From the NCBI GenBank assembly GCA_019914995.1, contig CM034136.1, forward strand, positions 2,929,270 through 2,993,269: DNA of 64,000 bases, in the 5' to 3' direction. Positions 11,807 through 24,079 of the stretch are shown piece after piece. Position 1 is the stretch's first letter; each line of letters opens with the position of its first letter. The translations under genes and the position numbers were made by a program. The DNA comes from Acanthochlamys bracteata (Eukaryota; Streptophyta; Magnoliopsida; Pandanales; Velloziaceae). The notes beneath the pieces were generated by a model. The model was not told the origin of the DNA. It did no database searches and saw nothing but the letters and a program-made list of their open reading frames with translations.

Positions 11807-12134
11807 TGTTGGTTCTAAGTTTACGAACTTAGAACTTTTATAACTAGAAGAATTTGAAGCTATCTTTGGAGGAGAACTTTTCTTTAAAAGACTCTTTTTC
11901 ACTTGATGCAAAACAACATGCTACAAGCCTTATATAGGCATTACAACCAAACCTTACATTAACTAAGACATTAAAATAAAATAAAACTTACAACCATTAC
12001 TAACATTTAACACACACACTAACTCTTTTAAATAACATATATTTCCAGTACTAGCATTACTTACCCACTTTCTTTCTTCAATGCTTTGAGAAACTCCAAA
12101 ATGAATACATACGTTTTAATTTCGTATTCCAACA
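11807..12134 (-). repeat. 3' LTR of the Copia element
   Basis: 328-bp direct repeat, TGTTGGTTCTAAG...TATTCCAACA, matching 16235-16565 with about 95% identity by eye. Confidence 0.95.
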
Positions 12135-12267
12135 CGCCCCCTCAAATCAAAACGTCTTTCATACCGAGCATTTCTCTTAGCCTTCCGAAATGTTCAATTA
12201 GCAACGGCTTAGTAAAAATATCTGTTACTTGCTCTATGGTATGACAATACTCTATCTGCACAGTATT

Positions 12268-12597
12268 CTACTTTATATAGTCTCTGAGAAAGTGGAATCG
12301 AGTATCGATGTGTTTGCTTCTTCCATGGAGTACTGGGTTCTTCGCAAGTTGTATAGCTGATTGATTATCAACCAATATTTTTGTTGCTTTCTCTTGTGGA
12401 TGATGTAGTTCTTTTGGCATATTTCTTAGCCAAATTGCTTCACACACTGTAAATGCAGCTGCGACATATTCTACTTCACATGAAGATAAAGCCATAATAC
12501 TTTGCTTCTTTGATGTCCATGAAAATGCAGTTGATTCAAAATAAAAGACATAGTCTGTGGTGCTTTTTTTTTCCATCTTGGTCACCACCCCAATCAC
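12268..12597 (-). pseudogene. Copia RNase H region
   Basis: About 109 codons with the Copia RNase H signature: FSWTSKKQSIMALSSCEVEY, then WLRN, and the closing KHIDTRFHFLRD block. It is the last coding domain before the polypurine tract. The segment itself is open but is cut off upstream by stop codons. Confidence 0.9.
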
Positions 12598-12697
12598 TAT
12601 CTGAATAGCTCACTAGTTTTGCAGGTTCATCATAAATATAAAATAGATCAAAATTAAGTGAGCCTTTGATATACCTTAAAATCCTCATTGCAGCCAG

Positions 12698-13582
12698 CTA
12701 ATGAGACTCCTTTGGTGTCTCCATGTAGCGACCTACAAGTCCGACTGCATAAACAATATCTGACCTTGTGATTGTCAGGTACCTCAAACTACCAACAAGA
12801 CTCTTGAAAAGAGATAAGTCAACTAAATCTCCATTTCCTTCTTTTGATAGCTTTGTTCCTGTGGCAATTGGAATGTTCACCGGATTACAATTGCTCATCT
12901 TGAATTTTTCCAATATGTTCTTCGTGTACTTCTTTTGAGATATAAAGATTCCATCTTGTTGTTGCTTGACTTCAATGCCAAGAAAGTATGACATCAAACT
13001 ATTATCCGTCATTTTGAATTCCTTAAACATCATCGCCTTGAATTTTCCAAGCATCTCAAGGCTATTGTTTGTGTACAACAAATCATCAATATATAGAGAA
13101 ATTATTAGAAACTCGTCTTTATGATTCCTCTTTATATAGATGGCATGTTCATAAGGACATTTGGTGAAGCCATTTTGTTGAAGATAGCCATCAATTCGAG
13201 CATTCCACACTCGTGGTGCTTGCTTCAATCCGTACAGAGCTTTCTTTAATCGATATACTTTGTTTTCTTACCCTTTCACTTGAAAACCTTCTGGTTGCTG
13301 TACGTATACCTCTTCTTCAAGAATACCATTGAGAAATGCTGACTTGACATCTAGATGATATATCTTCTATCTATGATGAGTTGCAAGAGATATTATTAGT
13401 TTTACAGTATCAAGTCGAGCAACAGGTGCAAAAACTTCTTCATAGTCGATGCCGTATTTTTGTTTGTAGCCTTTTGCTACAAGTCTAGCCTTGTACCGGT
13501 CAATATCGCCATCAGCAATGCGCTTAATCTTGTATATCCATTTGACACATATTGTTTTGTGATTTTGTGGAAGTGTTGTCAA
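12698..13582 (-). pseudogene. Copia reverse transcriptase region, interrupted
   Basis: Two open segments (13367-13582 and 12698-13228) cover the reverse transcriptase: [20 protein letters not shown] and [12 protein letters not shown], then the catalytic YIDDLL box (usually YVDD), ISQKKYTKNILEKF and SLVGSLRYL. A linking stretch at 13229-13366 still reads the expected [14 protein letters not shown] sequence but holds in-frame stops. The enzyme would copy the element RNA into cDNA; this copy cannot encode it intact. Confidence 0.92.
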
Positions 13583-13935
13583 CTCTCACGTGTCATTCTT
13601 CTCTATAGCTTGGATCTCCTCCTCCATTGCTAGTCGTCAACAGTTCTCTTTCACAGCTTGTTGGAATGTAAGAGGTTCATGATCAGCATATAGACAGAAA
13701 AGATTAGACTGACCTTCTTCATTCGTCTGCTCATAGATCTCCATGAGACTTCTTATTTTGATAGGGCTCCATTGCGTAGAAGACTGCTACTATTACTTTT
13801 TTCAGAAGATGGAGAATCTCTAATAGGAGAGAGTGTAGTATGTTGAAGAGATAGTGGTGTTATTAGTGGTGGTACCTCATGTGGGGGCTCATTAGATTCA
13901 TCCACCACTGGATGCTCTTTGGAAGTCTCTTCATT

Positions 13936-14624
13936 CTAGTTCCATGCGTCTTTTTCACTAAACACAACGTCTCTACTAATCACTAATTTCTTGATTAGTG
14001 GATTGTAGAGCTTGTATGCTTTTGACTCCTCGCTGTATCCGATGAAGATGCATTTTTCACCACGATCATCAAGCTTCTTTTTTTTGTATTCAGGTACTTG
14101 GGCATAGGCAATGCATCCAAAAATTCGTAAGTGTGCAACACTTGGCTTGTATTCGCTCCACGCCTCTTGAGGTGTTTTATTTTTCACCATCTTTGTGGGG
14201 CATCGATGAAGCAAATAAGCTGAGCATGCCACGACTTCTGCCCGGAATTGCTTCGGCAATTCCTTTTCTTTGAGCATGGTTCTTGTCATATTGAGGATAG
14301 TTCTATTCTTTCTTTCTGCGATGCCATTTTGCTGTGGTGTGTAAGCAGTAGTCAACTGCCTTTTTATACCTTGTTCCCTGCAATATTCTTGAAATATATT
14401 TGAGGTGTATTCATCACCTCTGTTAGATCAGAGAATTTTTATTTTTTGGCCACTCTACGCTTCAACAAAAGCTCTAAAATGCTTGAAAGTGATAAAGGTA
14501 GCAGACTTCTCTTTAAGAAAATATACTCATAACTTTCTACTGAAGTCATCAACGAAGGTAATAAAATATTTGTTACCTCCCAAAGAGACTGGACCAAATG
14601 GCCCACAGATATCGGTATGAACAA
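13936..14624 (-). pseudogene. Copia integrase core and C-terminal region, interrupted
   Basis: The segment 13936-14355 holds TAYTPQQNGIAERKNRT with the core glutamate, PKQFRAEVV, HLRIFGC and CIFIGYSEESKAYKLYNP, all standard for Copia integrases. The preceding segment, about 14356-14624, is the first half of the core but is split by stop codons. The enzyme would insert cDNA into the genome. Confidence 0.9.
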
Positions 14625-14690
14625 GTTGCAATGGTGCCTCTATTCTCTATGATTTTCCATTAGGAAAAGAAAGTCGTGGTTGCTTGCCAA

Positions 14691-15199
14691 TTACACATCC
14701 TTCGCATATATGATTTTGTGATTCAATTGTGGGTAGGCCTCGAACCATACAGTCGTAGATAATAACTTCAAACCATTAAAGTTCAAATGGCTGAAATGAA
14801 GATGCCATCTCAATGACTCATTCTGCACGAGTCCTTGAAAACATTTGTCAACTCTCGTATTTAGATGCAAAGGAAATATACGGTTGCTTGTCATCTTAAC
14901 ACAAGCTATAAGGCCTCCATTTGAATTTTTCAACCAAAGATGGTTGTTTTTATATGAACTTTGTATCCCTTTCCGAGTAATTGACCGATGCTAAGAATAT
15001 TATTTTCTATGTTAGGAATATAATAAATATCGGAAATATACTCAAGCTTACCATCCTTTTGATAGATTTTGATTTTTCCTTTGCCTTCAATCGAAAGTTT
15101 TGAAAAATCTCCCAAGCTCATGCTTCCATGAATACCTTCTATGAGTTCCATAAAAAGTTCTTTCTTTCCACACATATGATTACTAGCACCCGAATCCAA
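14691..15199 (-). pseudogene. Copia protease and GAG-pre-integrase region
   Basis: The segment 14930-15199 starts at the aspartic protease active site DSGASNHM and runs through ISDIYYIPNIENNILSIGQL. The overlapping segment 14691-14933 has the pre-integrase LRWHLHFSHLNFNGLKLL block. The two are in different frames, so a frameshift lies near 14930. Confidence 0.88.
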
Positions 15200-15261
15200 A
15201 TACCATGCATCATTGTGAACATTTGAATCATCATTATTAAGAAGAAGAGTAGAGGTATTAC

Positions 15262-16200
15262 CTATATCATTTGTTGCTTCGGTAAGATTGGTAAGATATT
15301 CATATTTGTACCAGCATTCGAGGCATAATGTCCAAATTTATGACAGTTGTAACATTGGACATTTTTATTATTTCCACGGCTAGATGTGGATCTTCCTCGA
15401 TTGTTTCGTCCGCTACCTCTAAAGTTTGAAACTTTCGTTTGATTTTGAGTGGTTTGTTGTTGGAAACCACGTCCCCTATCTCGACCACGACCACGACCAT
15501 GGACTCTACTATTTGATCCTTGATCATTTAGAGTCAATTTCGACTCTAACGCTTGTTCCATGAATGTAGAACTAGTCTTCTTTAACATCCGTTGTTCATG
15601 TACTTGAAGAGATCCTACGAGCTCCTCGATTGAAATCTCCTTCAAATTTTTTGACTCTTTAATTGCCGCCACCACATGCTCGAACTTTGATGTGAGTGAT
15701 CGAAGCAATTTCTCCATCACTTGGATGTCTTCAATATCTTCTCCATTTCTCCTTATTTTATTCACAATTAAAATTAATTGTGAATAATAATCGGAGATCT
15801 TTTCTTCATCTTTCATTTAAGAAGCTTCAAACTCGTCCCTCAAAATTTGGAGACAAATTCGCTGCACCCTTTCGACTCCCTTGTAGATAGTAGCAAGAAT
15901 TTTCCATACTTCCTTACATGTAGTTGCTTCGGCAACTCTCTCGAAAGTAGATTCGTCTAATCCTTGATAGAGTAGAAAACGAGTCTTACTATCCTTCCTT
16001 CTTTGCTCTCTAAAAATCTTCTTCTCTTCATTTGTGTAGGCAGCTTCTTCGTCCGGTGTGGGTTCCGTAAACCCATCACTAACAAGCTCCCACAAATTTT
16101 GAGAACCAAATAAAGCTCTCATTTGAATTGACCAACTATCATAGTTATCTTTCGATAACTTTGGAACTTGAGAATTAATAATATTGTTGGTGGAAGCCAT
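15262..16200 (-). pseudogene. Copia gag, one internal stop and a frameshift in the zinc knuckle
   Basis: The reading frame starts at ATG 16200 (MASTNNIINSQVPKLSKDNY) and carries the UBN2-type gag domain (WSIQMRALFGSQNLWELV). An in-frame stop at 15817-15819 splits it before MKDEEKISDYYSQL. The C-terminal part has an RGRGRDRGRG nucleic-acid-binding stretch and a CCHC knuckle beginning CYNCHKFGHYASN. The last cysteine is missing because one base is lost near 15320, which shifts the frame and disconnects gag from the protease. Confidence 0.93.
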
Positions 16201-16234
16201 AAGAAATTTGAATCGACTTGGTTCTGGTACTAAT

Positions 16235-16565
16235 TGTTGGTTCTAAGTTTACGAACTTAGAACTTTTATTACTAGAAGAATTTGAAGCTATCTTTGAAGG
16301 AGAACTTTTCTTTAAAAGACTCTTTTTCACTTGATGCAAAACAACATGCTACAAGCCTTCTTATATAGGCATTACAACCAAATCTTACATTGACTAAGAC
16401 ATTAAAACAAAATAAAACTTACAACAATTACTAATATTTAACACACTCACTAACTTTTTTAAGTAACATATATCCCCACTACTAGCATTACTTACCCATT
16501 TTCTTTCTTCAATGCTTTGAGAAACTCTAAAATGAATGCATACGTTTTAATTTGCTATTCCAACA
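16235..16565 (-). repeat. 5' LTR of the Copia element
   Basis: 331-bp direct repeat of 11807-12134, TGTTGG...CCAACA, followed on the right by the GAAGT duplication at 16566-16570. Confidence 0.95.
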
Positions 16566-17064
16566 GAAGTCACTTTCCCAGAGGTAATCGTCAAGATGTG
16601 GCAGATTGTCTGCATCGATAATGGAGCAGGTCGTCGTTGTGGAGCTGCTGCTTAGGTGGTTGTAGCCATGATCATCTTGGATGGCTGCTGTGCAGTTCTG
16701 TCCCTGCCAGTAGCTCAAAGTAGTTCTATCAGCGATGATGATGAGTCACAGTAGTTCTTCTGCTCCAAGACAGGACAACAAATATTCATATTAGTACTTT
16801 GAACAACCTGCTGCTACTGAGCGTATTCTTCTTTATCACCCCAGCCAGTGACAAGCGAAGAGATCCGAGTCTGTGAACGAGCAGCTGCTCTTGCTTTGCA
16901 AGAAGTTTCCTCCTGCTGCTGCTGCAAGCGTTGAACACATTAGTCGAGAATTGAGAGACGTTCCTGTTGTTGGAGTTGTAACTCTAGTCCCTACTCCGCT
17001 AGAAAGTGATTGGCATGGCTGCTGAGAGCATTCACAGAGGAAGCCGCAGCACTACTAGTAGTCA
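16566..17064 (-). pseudogene. Degenerate copy 1 of an unrecognised Q-rich gene, 5' part, split by the Copia element
   Basis: From an ATG at 17064 the minus strand reads MTTSSAAASSVNALSS..., then QLQQQERLSILD, CVQRLQQQQEETSCKARAAA and SSLVTGWGDKEEY. Stop codons interrupt this frame at several places, some replacing probable Gln codons (TAG for CAG). A frameshift near 16720 moves to the frame MSYWQGQNC..., which runs open to LWESDF at the insertion site and on to a stop at 11748. Poly-Gln coiled-coil character suggests a regulatory protein, but I do not recognise the family. Copy 2 lies at 9830-10564 in the same orientation, so this was a tandem pair. Confidence 0.55.
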
Positions 17065-17940
17065 TGGTGATATTAGTCCTGCAATCTTCTTTCTTCTTTC
17101 CGTGAAGAAAAATATAATACAAAGTAACTTAATTTTTTAGTTCACATTTGTTCAATATATTTTTTATAAATATATAAAAAATTTATTTATAACAAAAAGT
17201 AGTGCACACTCAATAACTAGACAATTATATTCACCATTACTACGTTCGTTAGGTTGCCGTATTTTGAGGCATTCATACTAAAGATTATTCCATAGGTTGC
17301 CACGATGTGTTTTTGAATGCAATGTTATGCAAGTGTTGAATTGAGAAGAAAAAATTTCTAATACAAATTGTCAAAATTTGGGTGGATAAAAGTTCTTTTA
17401 TAATACCGTCTATAACACATTTCTTAGCTTTTAACTACAAATTGCTTATATGTATCACACCTATTCAGTTAAACTATTCAAGCAATTACCTTATAAATAT
17501 CAACCACTCATAATAAATGGTTCCAAGAAGGTGGCTCTTAGATTGTAGTTCGAAAAAGTTCAGTAGTGGTCGAAACAAGAAGAATGACTTTTGAAGAAGG
17601 AGATTATTCGACTAATTTATACTAGCGATCGAAGAATAATATCGAAGTAAGACATCAGTCGATTCTTAGTCAAGGATGAACCTTTTTCGAACATTATTTG
17701 CTATGATTTGATCGGATCACAAAACCTTATTGCTAAATTCAATGACAAATCTTATGATAAAATTCTATACAAAATGTATGTTTTTCAATAAATGTCCAAG
17801 AAGGTCGACTAAGGTTGAGAAAATTTTATTTTCTTCTTTTTCGAATTGTCGAAGAAGGTCGAAAGAAATTCATATTTTTTTTCAAGAATGATCGACCATC
17901 TCAGCAAATATCTTTAAATATTTTATTGCAGAATTTTGTG

Positions 17941-17986
<46 letters not shown>

Positions 17987-19410
17987 ATAAATTGAATTAT
18001 CACTCTTTTTATAGCTTTTGTGACTTTCTGAAAAAATGTTGAATAAGGTCGAAGTAGAAGAAATTCGTACTTCTTCCTTAATTTGTTTACATATTTTAAT
18101 AAAGTTCATATTTTTAAAGAATGGTGAAAAGAGATGAAAAATTATCGAAGAATTATTTAAAAGACTGTCGAAAAGTGATTATAGAAAGTTGAAGAGAAAA
18201 TCTCTATTTATTCCATATTTTTTTGATCTCTTTAAATACTTTTCGTTGCTTGACTTACGTTATGTAGCGTCGATAAAACGTAAATAAACATCCGCCTTAT
18301 TTTTCTTGATAATTATTTATTCCAAATGAACGGAGAGATGACATCCTTCTCATTCAGGAGCAACAACAACTAGAACAAGAGCGCAAGCTGGGTCATGCAC
18401 GAATGCCTTCTCCATCATTAGCACGTTCTATATCATCTTGATCGTCATGTCCTCTATAGGATCACTCTCGGCTGCAAGCCATCATCCACCACTTCCAATC
18501 ATGAAATAGCAACAATGACACTTGCTGCCCCCTGTTCTTGATTTTGGTAAAATGCTCGCAGCTACCAACGCTGCTATAAGCCAAAGACTCCTGGCCATAG
18601 GAGGAATGAAAATCAACCGTCGACCAAAAAAATATTAGAAAAAATACAACACCGAAGGAGAACCGATAATAAGGAATTCACTCTTAAGTTCGGCTCATAT
18701 ACTAAAAGCTCAATCCAATTCAAAAGTTTAAGTGATGGGTTTAGAAATTTTCTAGTTTATTAACTACCTTTCATCTTGTGTGGAACTAATCTAACTCATT
18801 ATTTATACTCAACAATTTCTCTCTTAAATATGAATTACCTACATCTTTTTTTCCCATCCGAACATAGCTATCGCACACCAAGAGCCTTATTAGAAGTTCA
18901 ATGACTCAATCCAATCTAAAAAAATTAAACTAGTGGGTCTAAAGTTTTTTAGCTAATCTAACTTATTTTTTATACTCAATAAAATCCGCGGTAGGACATC
19001 AAGCCGCGGTAGTACATCACTATCGATCACTACTGTTCTTGATGAAAATAGATCTGCAAGTATTTGTAAGTGCTTTTAAAATAAAACTTTTCTGGAATAA
19101 AGAATTTGTTCGTTCTTTTCAAAAAATGAGCTATATTTTTTTATTCTAAAAATAAACAATAAAAAAATCTTATTATATAGAATTTTTTATACCTTCTATT
19201 TTAAAATTATCTTAACCCTAATCTCATGCTTTACTCATCTTGGCATAGTAAGTTTATGAGTCTGGATTTTATTTTGGAAGTTTTGAATCACTTCTCAACT
19301 GAGCAACTTTGGTTGTGTGCAAAGATGGATGTATGCAATTAGTGGCTTTAATTTGATCGGTGTTGAGCACCTGTGATTGAATTCATGATTTTCATAGACA
19401 GATTGTGGGT
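17065..19410. other. AT-rich intergenic DNA with decayed repeats
   Basis: No coding signal. About 17510-18290 is rich in GAAGAAGGTCGA/GGTCGAAA-type motifs, which looks like a decayed repeat. About 18640-19010 contains two loosely similar stretches around CTCAATCCAATC and TTTATACTCAA, probably remnants of one element type. A (TA)n run is at 17943-17983. Confidence 0.4.
17943..17983. repeat. (TA)n microsatellite
   Basis: Uninterrupted TA dinucleotide run of about 40 bases. Confidence 0.97.
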
Positions 19411-20086
19411 GTGTTTGGTAGTGCGTTTGGAGAAATTTTTGTTCCTCAAACGCACTACACAGTAAAGTTATTTGTTTGGAAGTGTTTGGTTGAAACGCAG
19501 CTTATCCGAACCACTGCTTTTAACCAAAACGCTACTCTATTTAAATTACAAATTTAACCTCAGAATAAATATTATCTAAAATAATTATGTAAAGAGAACA
19601 AATATTATCTAAAATAATTTTCATAATTATTTAAAAAATTATTAAATATCTAACAACTTATTCAATATTTAATAAATTATTTAATTATTTAACAAATATT
19701 TTAAATAATTATTTAACAATTTATTTTACAAAATCATAATAATTTAAAACAGATATTTATATAAAATAATTAATTTAAGTATTTCTATTTTAAAAAAAAA
19801 TTAATACAAAATCACTTTATTAAATATAATATTTTTTAAATAAGCATTTTCTTCAAAATAGCATTAATAATTTAGTAAATATACATCAATAACTAATACA
19901 AAATATCAAAGAATAATTCAGTAATTTATATATCTCTTCATTTGAAAAGTACTTTATTCAAAAGTATTACCAAACACCATTTCAAAAAAATTCATTTTTT
20001 CTCTATTTTTAAAAAGCTACTTTTTTTTCTAAAAATTCCATTTCAAAATTTTTTTTTTCATAAACAATGCTAAACGCCCCTTTAGC
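19411..20086. repeat. Long Tourist-like MITE relative
   Basis: Begins GGGTGTGTTTGGTAGTGCG and ends ACAATGCTAAACGCCCC, the inverted ends of the window's common family, but at about 676 bp is more than twice the usual length. The extra interior is AT-rich with TTTAATAATT/AATTATTTAA repeats. It may be a longer deletion derivative or one MITE inserted in another. Confidence 0.55.
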
Positions 20087-23000
20087 ATGTTGGCCAATCT
20101 TACATGGCTCCATGTCGGCTATTGTATCCAATGATCGATTTAATTTTAATCAGGTTTTATCACCTGCGATTGAGTTCGTGATTTAATAGTTTTGATTGTC
20201 GCTTTTGATTGTTCTGATTGCTGTAATTGTCATTTCATTTGATCGCTGCATGTTGGCTGATTTCGGTTCCTCTCTTGATAGGTGGAAAGCAATTGGAGAT
20301 TTTGTCTCGATTACCTCTCTCGATGGCTGACCTCATTAGATACTGCATACTGTGTGTATGTGAAGTTGTTGCATTTTGTTAATTTGAGCTAGCCGCTTGA
20401 CTATATAATATTGTTTATGATTTTTTTAAAAAAACTTCTACATATATTTATTACAAATTATACATACTCTCTAAACTTTTTAAAAAAAAAATTCTAAAGC
20501 ATTGTGAAAAGCATAATAGTCGAACTTGAAAAAGCTCATTAAGCACTTCTAAGCCATGCTGTATATTGCGTAAATTTAGACACCGATAACCATGTCATTG
20601 ACTCGTTACAGAACCAAGCCTCGCTGCATCTTTCAGTTATCTAAAATACTCATTTAATCATGAATTACTAAGGCCAATTACAACTAACAACCGAACAAGA
20701 TTTACATTTCTGTAGTGATCCTCAACCTTGTAGCAACTGAACAATTTGCATCCTCTATCTGGGCGAAGAATTTTTCGGTCTAACAAAATATTAGCAGCTC
20801 AGTTATGGTACCGTTCACCTTAAACTGATAAGAATCATTCACCTTTTCATAGAGAAATCCATAAAAATCTCTATGATAATTTGCTGTTACATCAAAAGAA
20901 ATATAATGTGAGCTTTAATGAATTCTCCACAGGTCTCTCTATGGATGAACAAACGGTAAAGCATAAACACCTATCTCATAGATTATATCAAATTCAATTT
21001 CAACCATGCATAACCAGGATGTACCTTGAAAAAATCGCACAAAATCAATAATGTGGCACTTGCCGGTATTTAATAAAATCCATAAAGAGAGTATATTGGT
21101 TCTGTTAGCAATAAGGAGTTTAGTCAAATGAACCAAAATCCACACTGCTTATTATGAAACCTATATGTGGACAGAGAAATTTAAGTTTCAACTTTGTAAG
21201 TACAAACTATGGTCTATAGCTTCTTGTGCCATTCAAGAAGCAAGGAAGTTTACATTCTGTTGTCCATATGTAGGTCTCCTGTAAGATGAATGCCATGATA
21301 CCATATTGGACAGAAGAATTTGCGCATACTCTGCTTAGAGTAATTTACAAGTTAATTAAAACATAAACCATGATAAGAAAAAGGAGCTATGGATGCTGAT
21401 ATAGAAACAAATGAATAATCTGACCAACAAAATTAATAATGTATCTACTCTCCAACACTTTTCTTCTATCAATCTCGAGGGTAAGAAACCAATCAATCAT
21501 GCACCACACATCTTAACCATCTACAACTAACATCCATTCTTTTTCTTATATGCATTTCACAAGATGCAACGTAGACAGCTAGTGGAAACATATTATTCAA
21601 AGTAGTTTGGGTCTATACAAAAGTTACATAGCTAGTGAAAGAAAAACAATAAAGATTTACATTATAGTACCTTAGCCTATTTATATTATACACATGACCT
21701 CAACTATTGGAACATCGAGAGTCTCAAATAACTTATCTGCTGTAAGAAATAGAATTCATCACAATTACATGTATCTTATTGATGAATGTAATTTTTAGAC
21801 CAAAAGCTCATATATGCTTTATTGTATTTGAGTTGAAATAAAGTCATATAATGGGTTTGCTCAAAGATTGATCACAAATTGGTATAAATGTTCACATACT
21901 TGCCTAATTAATATATATATATGGCAACTAGTAATACTAAGATCACTGCCTGTGGAGTCTAAACAGCTGAGCTTATATATTTAACAATACCTCTCTTGGG
22001 ATAAATTTTGAATAGTAATGCTCTTCCACACAATGTAGGAAATTTCTAACAACCCAGACATGGCAGATTATGATTTATAAAATATAGACCACAACTTCTA
22101 TATTGGAAGAACCAAATCACATGATCAACTCTTGGAATCAGCCAAGAACCTACTATTATAACAAATCATAACTTGTCGCATTTAGGATTGTAAAGAAGTA
22201 CCTAAAATCTGACTTGCAGAAAATTATTTTGTCAATCCTGTATTCTTAACTACACACATGAGGCAATAAATTAGTGTTCACGTCTTGAATTGTTTTTTTT
22301 TAAGGGGAGGTTTCTAAAGACATAAGTAGAGAAGCTGCCTCATCTCAAGATAAACAATGAATTGTACCTATTTAATCTAATCACCAACCATGTCTAGTTT
22401 GACATGATTCTTAAATGCCAATCTCAAACTACAGATTACTTTATAGGCTAAATCAGACTGAAATTCTAATATGGACTGTCCAATGGCAAGAGTGATCTCA
22501 TGGAAAACTCCATGTTGAATAAATGTGACACTATATTTAACTTTTTTTTATTCATACAAATACAGGAGTGCACCATGTCTTTATCATATGAAGTTTTCCA
22601 TAAACCAAACATTGATCACTGCTAATAAGGACAATATGCTACTAGATCTTTAATTGAGAAAAGGTCAGAATGCACTTCCAAGAAAAAAAAACAATTGGCA
22701 CCTATTCACGTGCTCTAACTCAAAAACCAACTAATTCACTAAAAAGTGATCAATATATTACGTACACATGAAAACACAGGTCCAGCATTTGTCTATAATT
22801 GAAACAATTTATGTGTTCGATAGGGTTTTAAGAGATTTAATATGTTCCAACTTTGACATTTCAGAGTCTTCTATTAGTCAAAGTTCAAAGATAAACAGTG
22901 ACCAAGACAAATTAATATAATATTTTACAATCTCCTTGAAGCTAACATGCATAAAGTGCACCAACATAGCACGTGACTTGTTGGAGAACACATTCAATCT

Positions 23001-23488
23001 AATAATAAAGCAGTTAATTAGAGTTATATCCATTCTTGTCTTTATTAAACCTCAAAAATTAACAAGAAAATTAATGAATAAAAAACCATAGAGAAGCTTT
23101 ATAAAAAACCAATGCAAGAAACCAGTAGGAAATTTTTTTTAAAAGGAGAAAAAGTTTCTCTTACAACAGATCCAGCACTAACGAATAACTGGTATGAAGT
23201 TCTCCTTAACAACTATGACCTTGGTAGTAGACCAAGCACTAACAAACCAAGGCCACAAAAGGAGAAGACTAGTTAGTTTACTACTCTACATAACCAAAGT
23301 AGAAGAATACAAAAAGAAGGAGAAGAAACCGCTCAAATTAACATCAAAGAAGAACACACAAATCTACACACCCACAAGCAAGCTTATACTAACAAGTAAC
23401 AACTACCTAAGACGATCTAATCAAGTGATAATGTGTGCAAACCAGATCGATCGTGGACAGAGGAAGAAGCAGCAGTACGGCTTCCGTT
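20087..23488. other. Intergenic DNA downstream of the small membrane-protein gene; nothing recognised
   Basis: No frame of convincing coding character, no splice-linked exon series, no RNA gene and no bounded mobile element seen. The part next to 23488 would hold the 3' UTR of the gene on the minus strand. Confidence 0.4.
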
Positions 23489-23857
23489 CTAGTCACCGGA
23501 ATCATCATCAGAACCAAATATCGAAACCCGGTAATACAGCAACAACAAAATAAGCACCAACGCTAATGTAACTCCTAACGGAGACCCACCGACACGGTGA
23601 ATCGAGTTAGGGGAAGCACCAGAGAAGAAATCAGAGATCGGGGAAGCACGGTCGGAGGAAAGGAACCGGATTAATAAAAGAAGTGCTACAGGGAGAAGAA
23701 GTAGACCCGTTGGTGTTAGAAGGTCGGCGAACCTTTCTGTCATTGCTGATGCTAAACCACCTTCGCCGCCTAGCAGCATTGGTCCTGCTACTACTGCTGC
23801 CACCACCAGAGCTAGCAGGGCACCGTGCGGCGCTCTGCCACGGGCTTCCTCAATCAT
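23489..23857 (-). CDS. Small plant membrane protein, three predicted helices, function unknown
   Basis: An intact, intronless 122-residue frame starting at ATG 23857 with the unusually GC-rich composition of a real gene in this AT-rich setting. Hydrophobic segments are at about 11-31 (LLALVVAAVVAGPMLL), 49-67 (TGLLLLPVALLLLIRFL) and 93-110 (PLGVTLALVLILLLLYY). The soluble N-terminus is charged (MIEEARGRAPHG), the loop has a PNSIHRVGGSP segment, and the tail is acidic (GSDDDSGD). Small uncharacterised plant transmembrane proteins with this layout are common, but I cannot assign a role. A leader of roughly 200 bases lies upstream. The composition and intact frame make it likely to be a real gene. 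Confidence 0.8.
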   Translation of the reverse strand: MIEEARGRAPHGALLALVVAAVVAGPMLLGGEGGLASAMTERFADLLTPTGLLLLPVALLLLIRFLSSDRASPISDFFSGASPNSIHRVGGSPLGVTLALVLILLLLYYRVSIFGSDDDSGD

Positions 23858-24079
23858 AGTTTTTCGTTTTCTGAACTGTTATGCTTCTTCCTTGGTTCTG
23901 AAGAGAGAATGGTGGTAGTGTTGGTATTGGGAGATCAAAGTTGAAGCTTACAAACTTGGATTGCTTGGAAAAGAAATGTTGGAGCAGGTAGGTAAGGAGG
24001 GTGAAAAAAACAGCGAAGATCAACAATCAAAGAAAGAATGAAGAAGACAACAAAGAAAGTGGGACACTGAAATGATCCT

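Larger units (their letters stand above)
11807..16565 (-). mobile_element. Ty1/Copia LTR retrotransposon, complete structure but degenerate coding region
   Basis: A 4.76-kb element transcribed on the minus strand. It has two LTRs (16235-16565 as 5', 11807-12134 as 3'), both TG...CA, and a 5-bp GAAGT duplication. A primer-binding region next to the 5' LTR (GTACCAGAACC, near initiator-Met tRNA complementarity but with mismatches) and a polypurine tract (TTTGAGGGGGCG, 12135-12146) complete the skeleton. Domain order gag, protease, integrase, reverse transcriptase, RNase H is the Copia order. The frame is broken by several stop codons and at least one 1-base deletion, so it is not autonomous. By eye the LTRs differ at about 17 positions in 328 plus one 3-bp gap, roughly 5%, meaning a moderately old insertion. 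Confidence 0.96.

Noticed and set aside
14405..14620. Plus-strand frame within the Copia integrase
   Set aside because: Antisense shadow of the integrase coding region.
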